A stretch of DNA of 64,000 nt from Cryptosporangium phraense (GCF_006912135.1 NZ_VIRS01000010.1:62001-126000), one strand, 5' to 3'. Shown: positions 17,712 to 28,013, counted from the first letter of the stretch. Made by a program: numbers and translations. The notes: generated from the letters alone by a model not told the origin.

Positions 17712-19508
17712 TCAAATCGTGCTCTCGATGATCTCCCGGCGATCGTCGGGGAGGCGGCGGGTGCGCAGCGTGCGGTCGAGGTGCGCCAGCAGGGGCAGCA
17801 CCACCCGCCGGCTGGTGCCGAGCGCCTGACGGGCCTGGCTGGTGGTGAACGGCTGGTCGAGACCGGCCAGCACCTCGACGGCCCGGTCGTCGGCGCCGGG
17901 AAGCAGGACGACGGTGTCGGCCACCCGGAGGATCGCGCCGGCCCGTTCGGCGGCCGCGAGCTCGCGCGGGCCGAGGCCGAGCTGGGTGAGCCGGCCCGCC
18001 TCCGGAGCCCGGAAGGGGACGTCGGTGAGCTCGTCGGCCAGCGCGTCGACGGCCGCGGCGACGGGCCGGGGGAGCGGCGGAGGGGCGTCCCGGTCGACGA
18101 CCCTACCGTCACGGACGGTGAGCGGAGCGGCGATCAGAGCCAGCACCACGCTGCGGTCCGGGAGCTCGAGCGCGGCCCGGGCCTCGTCGATCGTCGGGCC
18201 GGCCTCCAGCGTGCCGGTCGCGCGGTGCTCGGCGAGCTGTTTCCGGAGACGTTCGCGCAGTTCGGCCGCGTGGTCGGCGTCGACCAGCCAGTCACCGGCG
18301 CGGAGCGCGCCGGCCGGGGGCATGGCGCCCAGCCCGGCGAGCTCGGCCGCGCGGACGAGCTTGCGCTGCCGGAGCAGGTGCTCGCCGAAGCCGCTGCCGA
18401 CGGTCGGGCCGAGCTCGGCCAGCTCGGCCGCGCGGGCCGCGGCCGCACCGCGCCGGGCGAGCGCCGGGGGATCCGTGTCGAGCACGGTGACCCGCCCGAT
18501 CACCCGGTGCGCGCCCGGATCGCGCAGCAACGCGCGGTCGCGGGCGGCCAGCGGCAGCGCCGTCCCGAGCGTCAGCCGTGCGTGTTGGAGTCCGTCCCCG
18601 TGGTTCGCGTCGTCCCGGAGGGGGCGGACCCGGACCGGGACGGCGGCCGAGCCGAGGTGGAGGACGAGTTCGGCCGGGGCGTCGCCCAGGTCGTCGCCGT
18701 CGACCCGCACGTCGATCAGCGCGGTGGACGTCCACCGGCCCGGCGTCAGCAGCGCGTCGCCCCGGTGGACGTCGTCCTTGTCGACGTTGCGCAGGTTGAC
18801 GGCCACCCGGGCGACCGCGCTCACCGACTCGTGCGCCACCCCGAGCGCCTGGAGCCCGCGGACGACCGCGCTCCGCCCGTTGAGCGTGAGCTCGTCGCCG
18901 ACCCGCATCGTGCCCGCGGTGAGCGTGCCGGTCACCACGGTGCCGCTGCCCCGGATCGTGAACGAGCGGTCGACCCAGAGCCGCACCGGCGCGGTCACGT
19001 CCGGCTCCGGCAGTCCGCCGACCAGCTCGGCGAGCCGCGCCCGCAGCGAGTCGAGGCCCTCGCCGGTCGCGCCGCTCACCGCGACCGCGGGCAGGCCGGC
19101 CAGCGAGGTGCCGCGCAGCCGCGAAGCGACCTCGGCCACGACCGGCGCCGGGGGAGCCAGGTCGCTGCGGGTCACGGCCAGCACCGCGTGCGACACCCCG
19201 AGCGCGTCCAGCGCCGCCACGTGCTCCGCGGTCTGCGGCATCCACCCCGAATCCGCCGCCACCACCAGCAGCACGGCCGGGACCGGGCCCACGCCGGCCA
19301 GCATGTTCGGCACGAACCGCTCGTGCCCGGGCACGTCGACGAACGCCACGTCGGCGCCGCCGGGCAGCGTCGTCCAGGCGAACCCGAGGTCGATCGTCAT
19401 GCCCCGGCGCCGTTCCTCGGCCCAGCGGTCCGGCTCCATCCCGGTCAGCGCGCGGACCAGCGTCGACTTCCCGTGGTCGACGTGCCCGGCCGTCGCTAGG
19501 ACGTGCAT
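17712..19508 (-). CDS. selB: Selenocysteine-specific elongation factor SelB
   Basis: A 598-residue translational GTPase. G1 is GHVDHGKST at 8-16, G2 lies in the [12 protein letters not shown] segment, G3 is DVPGHERF and G4 appears as TRSD (NKxD replaced, as in SelB). Domains II and III follow, then C-terminal winged-helix repeats (from about 370 to the end) that bind the SECIS RNA. It brings Sec-tRNA to ribosomes stalled at a UGA followed by a SECIS hairpin; the matching target here is the formate dehydrogenase gene at 24.7-28.0 kb. It starts inside selA, overlapping by 13 bp. Confidence 0.95.
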   Translation of the reverse strand: MHVLATAGHVDHGKSTLVRALTGMEPDRWAEERRRGMTIDLGFAWTTLPGGADVAFVDVPGHERFVPNMLAGVGPVPAVLLVVAADSGWMPQTAEHVAALDALGVSHAVLAVTRSDLAPPAPVVAEVASRLRGTSLAGLPAVAVSGATGEGLDSLRARLAELVGGLPEPDVTAPVRLWVDRSFTIRGSGTVVTGTLTAGTMRVGDELTLNGRSAVVRGLQALGVAHESVSAVARVAVNLRNVDKDDVHRGDALLTPGRWTSTALIDVRVDGDDLGDAPAELVLHLGSAAVPVRVRPLRDDANHGDGLQHARLTLGTALPLAARDRALLRDPGAHRVIGRVTVLDTDPPALARRGAAAARAAELAELGPTVGSGFGEHLLRQRKLVRAAELAGLGAMPPAGALRAGDWLVDADHAAELRERLRKQLAEHRATGTLEAGPTIDEARAALELPDRSVVLALIAAPLTVRDGRVVDRDAPPPLPRPVAAAVDALADELTDVPFRAPEAGRLTQLGLGPRELAAAERAGAILRVADTVVLLPGADDRAVEVLAGLDQPFTTSQARQALGTSRRVVLPLLAHLDRTLRTRRLPDDRREIIESTI

Positions 19509-20800
19509 CCGTCCTCCGCGACCGCACGGACGGCGGCGAGCAGAGCGTCGTCCGACGAAGGAGGGATGCAGCGCAGGTCGAGCAGGAGAGCACCGCGCTC
19601 GACGCGGCCGACCACCGGCGGGTCACCCGCCCGCAGGGCCCCGGCCCAGGCCGCGGGGAGCGCGACCGCGGCCGACGGGAGCACGACGCCGGGCGCGCCC
19701 CCGCCGCCGACGACGCCGTCGCTCGGCCCGGCCTCGGCCGGGATCCCGTCGGCGCGCAGCGCGGCGGCCAGCGCCTCCGACCGGGACCGGAGCTCGGCCG
19801 GGTCCGCGTGCAGGGCCAGGTGGGTGGGGGTCGACGGGCCGGTCAGCGTGGCCTCCAGCGCGGCGAGCGTGAGCTTGTCGACGCGCAGCGCCCGGGCCAG
19901 CGGGTGGCGGCGCAGTCGCTCCACGATCGGTTCGGTGCCGAGCAGCAGGCCGGCCTGCGGGCCGCCGAGCAGCTTGTCGCCGCTCGCGGTCACCAGCGCG
20001 GCGCCTTTCCGGAGCGCGGTGGTCGCGTCGGGCTCGGCCGGCAGCAGCGCGTCCGGGGCCAGCAGACCCGACCCGATGTCGACGACGACCGGCACGTCCA
20101 GCGAGGCCAGCGCCTCGACGTCCACATCGGCGGTGAAGCCGGTGACCACGAAGTTCGACGGGTGGACCTTGAGCACGAAGCCGGTGTCGGGACCGATCGC
20201 GGCCCGGTAGTCGGCCAACGTCGTCCGGTTGGTCGTGCCGACCTCGCGGAGCCGTGCGCCGGTGGATTCCAGCAGGTCGGGCAGGCGGAACCCGTCGCCG
20301 ATCTCGACCAACTCGCCCCGGCTGACGATGATCTCCCGGCCCGCGGCCAGCGCGGTCGCGGCCAGCACGAGCGCGGCCGCGCCGTTGTTCACCACGTGCA
20401 CCGCGCCCGCGTCCGGCACGGCCGCGGCGAGCGCGGCCAGGGTGGCGCGCCCGCGCCGCGCCCGCCGTCCGGTCTCGAGGTCCAGTTCGACGTCGGTCGC
20501 GCCGGCCGCCGCCCGGAGCGCCTCGACCGCGGCCTCGGACAGGACGGCCCGGCCGAGGTTCGTGTGGAGGACGACGCCGGTCGCGTTGAGGACCGGCCGC
20601 AGGGAGGTCGCGCGGTGGGGGAGGCTCGCGGCGGCGGCGGGGACCACGTCCTCGGGGGAGAGGTCGCCGGCCCGGGCCCGGGACTGGGCGTCGACGACGG
20701 CGGCTTTGACCCGGTCGCGTCCCAGGCGGGTGACGGCGGGGGCCAGCCGAGGGTCGGCCAGCGCCGCGTCGGTGCGGGGGATGAGGCGGCGAGGGTCCAT
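19496..20800 (-). CDS. selA: L-seryl-tRNA(Sec) selenium transferase
   Basis: A 434-residue PLP enzyme that converts seryl-tRNA(Sec) to selenocysteyl-tRNA(Sec) with selenophosphate. The N-terminal tRNA-binding region (1-65) is followed by the conserved [14 protein letters not shown] segment and the PLP lysine in [22 protein letters not shown] precedes it. It is encoded directly downstream of its tRNA substrate gene (77 bp) and overlaps selB by 13 bp, so selA and selB are an operon, possibly read through from the tRNA. Confidence 0.95.
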   Translation of the reverse strand: MDPRRLIPRTDAALADPRLAPAVTRLGRDRVKAAVVDAQSRARAGDLSPEDVVPAAAASLPHRATSLRPVLNATGVVLHTNLGRAVLSEAAVEALRAAAGATDVELDLETGRRARRGRATLAALAAAVPDAGAVHVVNNGAAALVLAATALAAGREIIVSRGELVEIGDGFRLPDLLESTGARLREVGTTNRTTLADYRAAIGPDTGFVLKVHPSNFVVTGFTADVDVEALASLDVPVVVDIGSGLLAPDALLPAEPDATTALRKGAALVTASGDKLLGGPQAGLLLGTEPIVERLRRHPLARALRVDKLTLAALEATLTGPSTPTHLALHADPAELRSRSEALAAALRADGIPAEAGPSDGVVGGGGAPGVVLPSAAVALPAAWAGALRAGDPPVVGRVERGALLLDLRCIPPSSDDALLAAVRAVAEDGCTS

Positions 20801-20877
20801 AGGCGAACTCTAGGCCCAGGAGTGGGGACCGGCCCGCTGACGCGGGCCGCGGTGGGCGCGCACGGAGAACGGGTCGG

Positions 20878-20970
20878 CGGAGGCGGACGGGAATCGAACC
20901 CGCCTGACCGAGATCCTCGGCCACTACGGTTTTGAAGACCGCGGGGGGCACCAGCCACCCGAACGCCTCC
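20878..20970 (-). tRNA. selC: tRNA-Sec (anticodon UCA)
   Basis: On the minus strand a 93-nt tRNA begins GGAGGCG at 20970 and ends CGCCTCC plus discriminator G at 20878. The anticodon loop CTTCAAA carries TCA, the T loop is GGTTCGATTCC, and the extra arm is long and strongly paired (CCGAG/CTCGG), all features of bacterial tRNA-Sec. The acceptor plus T helix is the long 8+5 type; pair 8 looks mismatched (T opposite C). CCA is not encoded. It lies immediately upstream of selA and selB on the same strand. Confidence 0.93.
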
Positions 20971-20988
20971 CTGCCGACCCCGGGAACG

Positions 20989-21669
20989 CTACCGGTCCCG
21001 GTACCGCACCGCCTCACCGAGCCGCGCCTTCAGCGAATCGACCCCCACCCGCTCACCGGCCCCGTCGAAGTCCTTCGACGGCCCGGCGTACGGCATCACG
21101 TACGCTGCGGTGTCCCGCTGGAACCGCCAGCCCTCGGCCAGCGGCCCCGCGTCGTACGCGTCGTACCCGATCGAGTCGAGGAACTCCGTCACCGCGACCT
21201 TCGCGCCCGGATTGTCCCCGGCGATCGGCAGCACCGACCGGTCCTCCTCGCCCACCTGCCCGGCCAGGTGCCGGAAGAAGATGTTGTTGAACGCCTTGAC
21301 CACGTACGACTCGGGCAGATGCGCCTGCAGCAGCTCGCTCGTCGTCGTCGACTCGTCGTCGAGGGCCTCGATCTGACCGTCGCGCTCCGGGTAGTAGTTC
21401 ATCGTGTCGATGACGACCTTCCCGACCAGCGGCTCGACCGGCACCTCCGGATACCGGCCGAGCGGGATCGTCACGACGACGATGTCACCGACCGCCGCGG
21501 CCTGGATCGCGGACGCCGCCCGGGCCCGCGGACCGAGCTCGCGGACCAGCTCGGAGAGCGTCTCCGGCCCGCGACTGTTGCTCAGTACGACGTGGTGACC
21601 CGCGCCGACCGCCAGCCGGGCGATGGTGCTGCCGATGTTCCCGCTACCGATGAGTCCGATCGTCGTCAT
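20989..21669 (-). CDS. NADPH-dependent F420 reductase-like NAD(P)-binding protein
   Basis: A 226-residue Rossmann protein beginning MTTIGLIGSGNIGSTIARLAV (GxGxxG at 8-13) with SNSRGPE after beta-2, a pattern of the F420H2:NADP oxidoreductase/YrrN family (PF03807), and a VVKAFNNIF segment. It could reduce coenzyme F420 or a related substrate; the C-terminal half is not informative. The ATG at 21669 is preferred over an in-frame TTG 12 nt upstream because the fold starts there. It sits between tRNA-Sec and selD, divergent from selD with 49 nt between starts, but has no known role in selenium metabolism. Confidence 0.72.
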   Translation of the reverse strand: MTTIGLIGSGNIGSTIARLAVGAGHHVVLSNSRGPETLSELVRELGPRARAASAIQAAAVGDIVVVTIPLGRYPEVPVEPLVGKVVIDTMNYYPERDGQIEALDDESTTTSELLQAHLPESYVVKAFNNIFFRHLAGQVGEEDRSVLPIAGDNPGAKVAVTEFLDSIGYDAYDAGPLAEGWRFQRDTAAYVMPYAGPSKDFDGAGERVGVDSLKARLGEAVRYRDR

Positions 21670-21718
21670 GTCTTCGGCCAACTCGCCGGATCCGGAAACG
21701 ATTCCCTAGGCTGGAAAA

Positions 21719-22708
21719 ATGACGACCTATCGGTTGACCCAGTACGCGCACGGCGGCGGCTGCGCGTGCAAGATCCCGCCCGGCGAGCTGGAAGACACCG
21801 TCAAGGGACTCATCGGAACCCCGGTCGACTCCGACCACGAGCTGCTGGTCGGCCTCGACGACGGTGACGACGCCGCGGTCGTCCGCACTCCGGCCGGCGC
21901 GGTCGTCGCGACCGCCGACTTCTTCACCCCGGTCGTCGACGACCCCTACGACTGGGGCCGCATCGCGGCCACGAACGCGCTGTCGGACGTCTACGCGATG
22001 GGCGGCCGCCCGGTCGTCGCGGTGAACCTCCTCGGCTGGCCGCGGGACGTGCTGCCGTTCGACCTGGTCCGCGAGGTCCTCCGCGGCGGTCTCGACGTCG
22101 GACGCGCGGCCGGCTGCCACGTCGCCGGCGGGCACAGCGTCGACGACCCGGAGCCCAAGTACGGCATGGCGGTCACCGGCCTGATCGACCCCGACCGGAT
22201 CCTGCGCAACGACGCCGGCGCGCCCGGCGTCCCCCTCACGCTCACCAAACCGCTGGGGATCGGCGTCCTCAACTCCCGCCACAAGCAGACCGGCGACGTC
22301 TTCCCGCAGGCCGTCGAGGCCATGACGACGCTGAACGACAAGGCGTCGGAGGCCGCGCTGGAGGCCGGGGCGACCGCCGCCACCGACGTCACCGGGTTCG
22401 GGCTGCTCGGCCACCTACACAAACTGGCCCGGGCCAGCGGCGTCACCGCGGAGATCGAGGCCTCGGCGGTGCCGTACCTCGACGGTGCCCGGGACGCGCT
22501 GCGCGACGGCTATGTCAGCGGCGGCACCCGGCGCAACCTCGACTGGGTCCGCCCGCACCTGGAGTCCGGTCTGTCCGAGGACGAGCTGCTCCTGCTCGCC
22601 GACGCCCAGACCTCCGGCGGCCTGCTGGTGGCCGGTGAGCTGCCCGGCTACCCGGTCGTCGGCCGGCTAGTGCCCGCCGAGGCCGGCGTCACCGTGCGCG
22701 TCCGGTGA
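21719..22708 (+). CDS. selD: Selenide, water dikinase
   Basis: A 329-residue selenophosphate synthetase. The catalytic N-terminal segment reads TQYAHGGGCACK: Cys15 and Cys17 with Lys18 (Cys17/Lys20 equivalents of E. coli SelD); this copy is not itself a selenoprotein. The AIRS-like ATPase core follows (ATADFFTPVVDDPYDWGRIAATNALSDVYAMGG and GGHSVDDPEPKYGMAVTG), and TDVTGFGLLGHL lies in the C-terminal domain. It makes selenophosphate for SelA. TAGGCT at 21707-21712 ends 6 nt before the ATG (leaderless). Its 3' end overlaps the convergent nrfD-type gene by 42 bp. Confidence 0.95.
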   Translation: MTTYRLTQYAHGGGCACKIPPGELEDTVKGLIGTPVDSDHELLVGLDDGDDAAVVRTPAGAVVATADFFTPVVDDPYDWGRIAATNALSDVYAMGGRPVVAVNLLGWPRDVLPFDLVREVLRGGLDVGRAAGCHVAGGHSVDDPEPKYGMAVTGLIDPDRILRNDAGAPGVPLTLTKPLGIGVLNSRHKQTGDVFPQAVEAMTTLNDKASEAALEAGATAATDVTGFGLLGHLHKLARASGVTAEIEASAVPYLDGARDALRDGYVSGGTRRNLDWVRPHLESGLSEDELLLLADAQTSGGLLVAGELPGYPVVGRLVPAEAGVTVRVR

Positions 22709-23722
22709 GGTCTTCGGCCCGAGCCCCTCACCGGGGCTGACGGGGCGGCGCTCCCGCTCGGCCAGCTGCTGCCGCTGCGGGCCGACGACGTACTTCGGGT
22801 CTTCGGTGGACACCACGCCGGCATGGAAGACGCCGAGCCGCTGCGCGAGGCTGCCGGCCAGCAGCGCGGCCCCCGACAGCACGGCCGCGGTGCGGGAGCG
22901 GCGCGCGAAGAGCGCGGCCCCGACCGCGCCGCCGATCGTCAGGGCCCGGGCCGCGGTGAAGAACTTCTTCGGCGTCGGCTCCTCGATCGCCCCGCGCACC
23001 AGCCCGAGCCGGCCCTCCATGCGCTGCGACGCGGCCAGTTCCAGCCCGGCGCCGAGCACGGCCAGCCTCCGCGCCGGACCGGCCTGGTCGCGCGGCGCGA
23101 CGATCAGGCCGAGACCCGCGCCGCTGGCGGCCGCGCTGCCGACGAAGACGAACGGCAGCTCGTCCTTGGCGGTGTTCCAGAACGGCACCGCGGTGTGCGA
23201 GATCAGCACGGCCGTGTACGAGGCCACCGCGGGCGCGACCGCCGCCGCGGCCACCCCGGCCGCCGACCCCAGCCCGCGCACGACCCGCCAGCGCTCCGGC
23301 ACGAACTCGGTGGCCGCCGCCGCGCCCAGCGCGCCACCGAACACCGAGAGCGCCCACGTGCCCATGCTCATCGGCGACGTCGGCTTGGCCACCCGCAGCA
23401 TGTGGTGGAACCGGTCCGGACGGCCCAGATCGACGATCAGGTAGTACGTGCCGCCGATCAGCGCGGCCAGACCGCCGAGCCGCCCGCCGCGGCGCAGCGC
23501 CGGGCGGCCGGTGAGGTCACCCCCGGCGGCCAGCAGCGCCGACCCGGCCGACAGCCCGCCGAGGAAGAAGTAGTAGGCGATGTCCTCTTTCCACACCGGC
23601 GGCTTGAGCACCGGCCGGCCGTAGTACGACGTGAAGTCGGCCCGCGGAACCATCGACTGTTCCCGCCCGCCGTCGGCCCCCCGCCCGCCTCCACGGCGCC
23701 GCCGGCCGTCGGGCGCGCTCAT
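22667..23722 (-). CDS. NrfD/PsrC-type membrane subunit of formate dehydrogenase
   Basis: A 351-residue integral membrane protein of the NrfD/PsrC polysulfide-reductase family (PF03916), with an N-terminal hydrophilic segment (1-50) and eight or nine hydrophobic segments; YYFFLGGLSAGSALLA and LGRPDRFHHMLRVAKPTSPMS are the conserved family stretches. It would pass electrons between the iron-sulfur subunit and the quinone pool, replacing the cytochrome b subunit of E. coli FDH-N. Its ATG overlaps the fdhB stop (ATGA). The C-terminus is hydrophilic and its coding region overlaps the end of selD. Confidence 0.85.
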   Translation of the reverse strand: MSAPDGRRRRGGGRGADGGREQSMVPRADFTSYYGRPVLKPPVWKEDIAYYFFLGGLSAGSALLAAGGDLTGRPALRRGGRLGGLAALIGGTYYLIVDLGRPDRFHHMLRVAKPTSPMSMGTWALSVFGGALGAAAATEFVPERWRVVRGLGSAAGVAAAAVAPAVASYTAVLISHTAVPFWNTAKDELPFVFVGSAAASGAGLGLIVAPRDQAGPARRLAVLGAGLELAASQRMEGRLGLVRGAIEEPTPKKFFTAARALTIGGAVGAALFARRSRTAAVLSGAALLAGSLAQRLGVFHAGVVSTEDPKYVVGPQRQQLAERERRPVSPGEGLGPKTSPDAHGDAGLGGH

Positions 23723-24726
23723 CGGCGTCCGCCCAGGAACGACGCGGCCGCGCCGGCCACCAGCGCGAGCCCGGCCAGCCCGGCCGCCTTCCACATCCGG
23801 CCCGCGTCCCGGGTCGGCACGTGCGGGTCCGGCGGCAGGCCGTACACCTCGGGCTCGTCGAGCAGCAGGAAGAACGCGCCGTCGCCGCCGACCCCGTCGT
23901 CGGGGTTCTCGCCGTACAACCGCGCTTCGCTGACGCCGTCGGAGTGCAGTTTCTCCACCCGCTCGGCCGCGCGGGCTCGCAATTCGTCCAGATCACCGAA
24001 CTGGATCGAGTCGGTCGGGCAGGCCTTCGCACAGGCGGGCTCCTGCCCGTCGCGCAGGCGGTCGTAGCAGAGCGTGCACTTCCAGGCCCGGCCGTCGTCC
24101 TCGCGGCGGTCGATGACCCCGTAGGGGCAGGCGGAGACGCAGTAGCCGCAGCCGTTGCAGATGTCCTGCTGGACGACGACCGTGCCGAACTCGGTGCGGA
24201 ACAGCGCGCCGGTCGGGCAGACGTCGAGGCAGCCGGCGTGGGTGCAGTGCTTGCAGACGTCCGACGCCATCAGCCAGCGGAAGTCCTGACGAGTCTCGGC
24301 CCCGGACCCCGCCCCGGGCAGCTGCGTCGACGGCATCCCGAGGTCCACCGGAGCGGTGCCCAGCTCGGCCCCGGCCGACGGCAGGTCGGAGAGGTTCCCG
24401 GCCACCGCGGCGGCGATCGCGTCCGCGGCCGGGGGACCGGTGGGCCGGTGCGCCATCCCGGAGTCGTGGGCGTGCAGCACGCGGTCCTGCTCGATGAACG
24501 CGACGTGCCGCCAGGAGTTCGCGCCGAGGTTCCCGGTGTTGTCGAACGACATCCCGAGCAGGTTGAACCCGTCGTCGGGGACCCCGTTCCACTCCTTGCA
24601 GGCGACCTCGCAGGCCTTGCAGCCGATGCAGACCGACGTGTCGGTGAAGAAGCCCTTGCGGGCCGGCGGCTCGGCGTAACCGGCGTCGGCGGCCGGGCTC
24701 TCCAGCGGACCGTAGAAGCTGTTCAC
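23719..24726 (-). CDS. fdhB: Formate dehydrogenase iron-sulfur (beta) subunit
   Basis: A 335-residue ferredoxin-like subunit with four Cys clusters: CIGCKACEVACKEWN (about 33-47), CKHCTHAGCLDVCPTGA, CNGCGYCVSACPYGV and CTLCYDRLRDGQEPACAKACP, enough for four [4Fe-4S] clusters. A single C-terminal membrane helix (AAGLAGLALVAGAAASFLGG) is followed directly by the stop, like the anchor of FdnH. It bridges the molybdenum/tungsten subunit and the membrane subunit. It overlaps fdhA by 4 bp and the NrfD-type gene by 4 bp. Confidence 0.92.
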   Translation of the reverse strand: MNSFYGPLESPAADAGYAEPPARKGFFTDTSVCIGCKACEVACKEWNGVPDDGFNLLGMSFDNTGNLGANSWRHVAFIEQDRVLHAHDSGMAHRPTGPPAADAIAAAVAGNLSDLPSAGAELGTAPVDLGMPSTQLPGAGSGAETRQDFRWLMASDVCKHCTHAGCLDVCPTGALFRTEFGTVVVQQDICNGCGYCVSACPYGVIDRREDDGRAWKCTLCYDRLRDGQEPACAKACPTDSIQFGDLDELRARAAERVEKLHSDGVSEARLYGENPDDGVGGDGAFFLLLDEPEVYGLPPDPHVPTRDAGRMWKAAGLAGLALVAGAAASFLGGRR

Positions 24727-27700
24727 TCGTCGCCTTCCACGTGCGCCGGGCCGCCCGTCTGCACGTGGGTGCCGGTCTCGGTGGTGATGCCTGCCCGGTC
24801 ACGGTAGTCCTGCACGTAGGTCAGCAACGCCGGCCCGCGCGGACGCCGTCCGGGCCGGACGTCGCAGGTGGCCACCTTGGACTCCTGGATCAGCACGTTC
24901 GGGTCGAGCGCCACGCCGAACAGGTCGTTCGCGACGTCGCCGGTCACCAGCCCGGTCGCCCCCCAGTGATAGGGCAGCCAGACCTGGTGCACGGTCCGGT
25001 TCATCACCCGCAGCGGCGTCATCCGGTCGGTGACCATCACCCGCGCCTCGATCGCCGTGCGCGCGGTGACGATCGTCGCCCAGCCCAGGTGCTCGAGCCC
25101 GCGCAGGCGGGCCAGCTCGGGGGAGACCTCGAGCGTCAGCGCCGGCTGTAGCTCCGAGAGGTAGGGCAGCGTGCGGCTCATCCCGCCCGCCGTGTGGTGC
25201 TCGGTCAGCCGCGAGGTCGTGAGCACGAACGGGAACACCTCGGAGTGCTGCTCCGGCGGCGACGGGTCGGACAGGTTGTCGGACCGGCCGTACACCTTCC
25301 GGGTCGGGTTCCCGGCCTGCTTGTACAGCGCGTTCGGGAACGGCGACTCGTGCGGCTCGTAGTGCGTCGGCAGCGGCCCGTCCTGCAGCCCGCTCGGCGC
25401 GAACAGCCAGCCCTTCCCGTCGGCCTGCATGATGAACGGGTCGTCGCCGCGGAGCGCGGCGACGCCGGTCGCGTCCGGGTCGGGGACGTACGACGGCGGC
25501 TTGGTCTTCTCGAAGTCGGGGACGTCCCTACCGGTCCATTCGCCCTTCTCCTCGTCCCACCAGACGTACTTCTTGCGCTCGCTCCACGGCCGGCCCTGCG
25601 GGTCGGCGGACGCGCGGTTGTAGAGGATGCGCCGGTTGTACGGCCAGGCCCAGCCCCACTCGGCCGCGGTCTCGTCCTGCTCGCCGCGGGGCTTGCGGCG
25701 GTCGGCCTGGTTGACGCCGTCGGCGAAGACGCCCGAGTAGATCCAGCAGCCGCAGGCGGTCGACCCGTCGGCCTTGAGCTGCATGTAGCCCGGCAGCAGC
25801 TCGCCGGTCGTCAGGTCGTAGCCGTTGATCGCCTTGAGCACCGACGCGCCGTCGGGCTCGTCGCCTCGCTCGGGGTCGGGGGTGAAGCCGTAGCTCCAGT
25901 CCAGGTCCTGGATCGGCCGGTCGCGCGGGTCGGTCGAACCGGCCAGCGCGGCCTTGAGGCGGCGGCCCAGGTGGTAGAAGAACCAGAGCTCGGACCGCTG
26001 GTCGCCCTTCGGCTCGGTCGCCTTCTCGCGCCACTGAAGCATCCGCTGGGTCTGGGTGAACGTGCCCTCCTTCTCGGTGTGCGCGGCGGCCGGGAAGAAG
26101 AACACCTCGGTCTTGCACTGCTCCGGGACGATCTCGCCGGTCTCGATCTCGGGCGAGTCCTTCCAGAACGTGGCGCTCTCGATCATCGCCAGGTCGCGGA
26201 CGACCAGCCAGTCGAGGTTGGCCATCCCCAGCCGCTGGAGCTTGCCGTGCGCCGACCCGACGGCCGGGTTCTGGCCGAGCAGGAAGTAGCCGCTGACCTT
26301 GCCGTCGACCATGTCCATGACCGTGCGGTAGGTGCCGTGGTCGCCGGTCAGCCGGGGCAGGTAGTCGTAGCAGAAGTCGTTGTCTTTCGTGGCTTTCGAG
26401 CCCCAGTACTCCTTCAGCAGCGACACCGTGTACGCGTCGGCGTTGGCCCAGAAACCCTTCTGCTTGTCGCCGACGATGCCGTCGATGTAGCTCTTCAGGT
26501 CCTTGTGCGTCGACGCGCTGGGCATCGGCAGGTACCCGGGCAGCAGGTTGAACAGCGTCGGGATGTCGGTGGAGCCTTGGATGCTGGCGTGACCGCGCAT
26601 CGCCATGATGCCGCCGCCGGGCCGGCCCATGTTGCCGAGCAGCAGCTGGATGATCGCCGCGGTGCGGATGAACTGCACGCCGGTCGTGTGCTGGGTCCAG
26701 CCCACCGCGTAGACGACCGCCGACGTCCGCTCGCGACCGGAGTTGGCCGTCCAGGCCTCGCAGACCTGGAGGAAGTCCTCGGGCGCGACCCCGCACACCT
26801 CCTGGACCATCTCCGGCGTGTACCGGGCGAAGTGCCGCTTGAGGATCTGGAACACGCAATTCGGGTCCTGCAGCGTCGGGTCGGTCGGCGGGTGCGTCGG
26901 CCCGTGCAGCGGGGGACCGCCGGACTCGTGCTGCAGCCCGGTGGCCTGCTCCTTGGCCTCGGAGCTGCTCTGCCCCTCGGCCTCGGTGTCCTTCTCGGCG
27001 CCCCGGTACTGCCAGGACGTCTGGTCGTAGCTGGCCGTCTCCGGGTCGTAGCCGCTGAACAGGCCGTCGAGCTCGTCGGTGTCCTGGAACTGGTCGCTGA
27101 CCAGCGTCGCCGCGTTCGTGTAGGCGCAGACGTACTCGCGGAAGTCCTTGTCGTTGCTGAGGATGTAGTTGACCACGCCGCCCAGGAAGACGACGTCGCT
27201 ACCGGCCCGCAGCGAGACGTACTGGTGCGCCAGTGCGCTCGTCCGGGTGAACCGCGGGTCGACGTGGATGATCCGCGCGCCCCGGTTCTTGGCCTCGATC
27301 ACCCACTGGAAGCCCACCGGGTGGGCCTCGGCCATGTTCGAGCCCATGATGACGATGCAGTCGGCGTTGGCCAGGTCCTGCTGCGTGTTGGTCGCGCCGC
27401 CGCGCCCGAACGAGGTCCCCAGACCGGGGACCGTGGCGGAGTGTCAAATACGGGCCTGGTTCTCGATCTGGATCGCGCCGGCCGCCGTGAACAGCTTCTT
27501 GATCAGGTAGTTCTCTTCGTTGTCGAGCGTGGCCCCGCCCAGGCTGGCCAGCCCCAGCGTCCTCCGGACGACGTTGCCGTGCTCGTCGGTGTCTTGCCAG
27601 CCGCGCTTCCGGGCGTCCAGGAACCGGTCGGTGACCATGTCCATGGCCTTCTCGAGCTCGAGCTCGGTCCACTCGGTCGCGTACGGCGCCCGGTAGAGGA

Positions 27701-28013
27701 CCTTCTGCTCGCGCTGCGGCCCGGTGACCAGCTGCTTGCTGGCCGAACCCTTGGGGCACAGGCGCCCGCGGCTGTGCGGCGAGTCGGGGTTGCCCTCGAT
27801 CTGCACGACCTCGTCGTCGGTGACGTACACGTTCTGCGCGCAGCCGACCGCGCAGTACGGGCAGACCGAGTGCGCGACCCGGTCGGCTTCCGCGGTGCGC
27901 GGGACGAGGGACTTCGAGCGGGGCGACTGCGTCGCGGCTCCGCGGCCCAGCGGGTCGGTACCGGTCAGCTGCCGGTAGACCGGCCAGCTCTCGATCCAGG
28001 TACGCACGCCCAC
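24723..28013 (-). CDS. fdhA: Selenocysteine-containing formate dehydrogenase catalytic subunit
   Basis: A 1096-residue molybdopterin oxidoreductase read through an in-frame TGA at 27446-27444 (Sec190; Sec196 in E. coli FdnG). The residues around it, ENQARI-U-HSATVPGLGTSFGRGGATN, match the FDH active site, and translation continues without break into MGSNMAEAHPVGF. The N-terminal [4Fe-4S] ligands are CPYCAVGC and RGRLCPKG. A SECIS hairpin begins 11 nt after the UGA. The start GTG gives MGVRTWIESWPVYRQLTG; CATTCT lies 7 nt upstream (leaderless). No twin-arginine signal peptide is present, so catalysis is predicted to face the cytoplasm. Oxidises formate to CO2; forms an operon with fdhB and the NrfD-type subunit. 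Confidence 0.93.
27414..27432 (-). promoter_or_regulatory. Bacterial SECIS element of fdhA
   Basis: Read on the minus strand, GGTCCCC-GGTCT-GGGGACC forms a perfect 7-bp stem with a 5-nt loop. It begins 11 nt after the UGA codon (27446-27444). The loop GGTCT and the 11-nt distance are the same as in the E. coli fdhF SECIS, the SelB-binding element. Confidence 0.9.

Noticed and set aside
20878-20970. A suppressor or tRNA-Trp-like reading of the UCA anticodon tRNA.
   Set aside because: The long paired extra arm, extended acceptor/T helix, G discriminator and position next to selA and selB identify tRNA-Sec.
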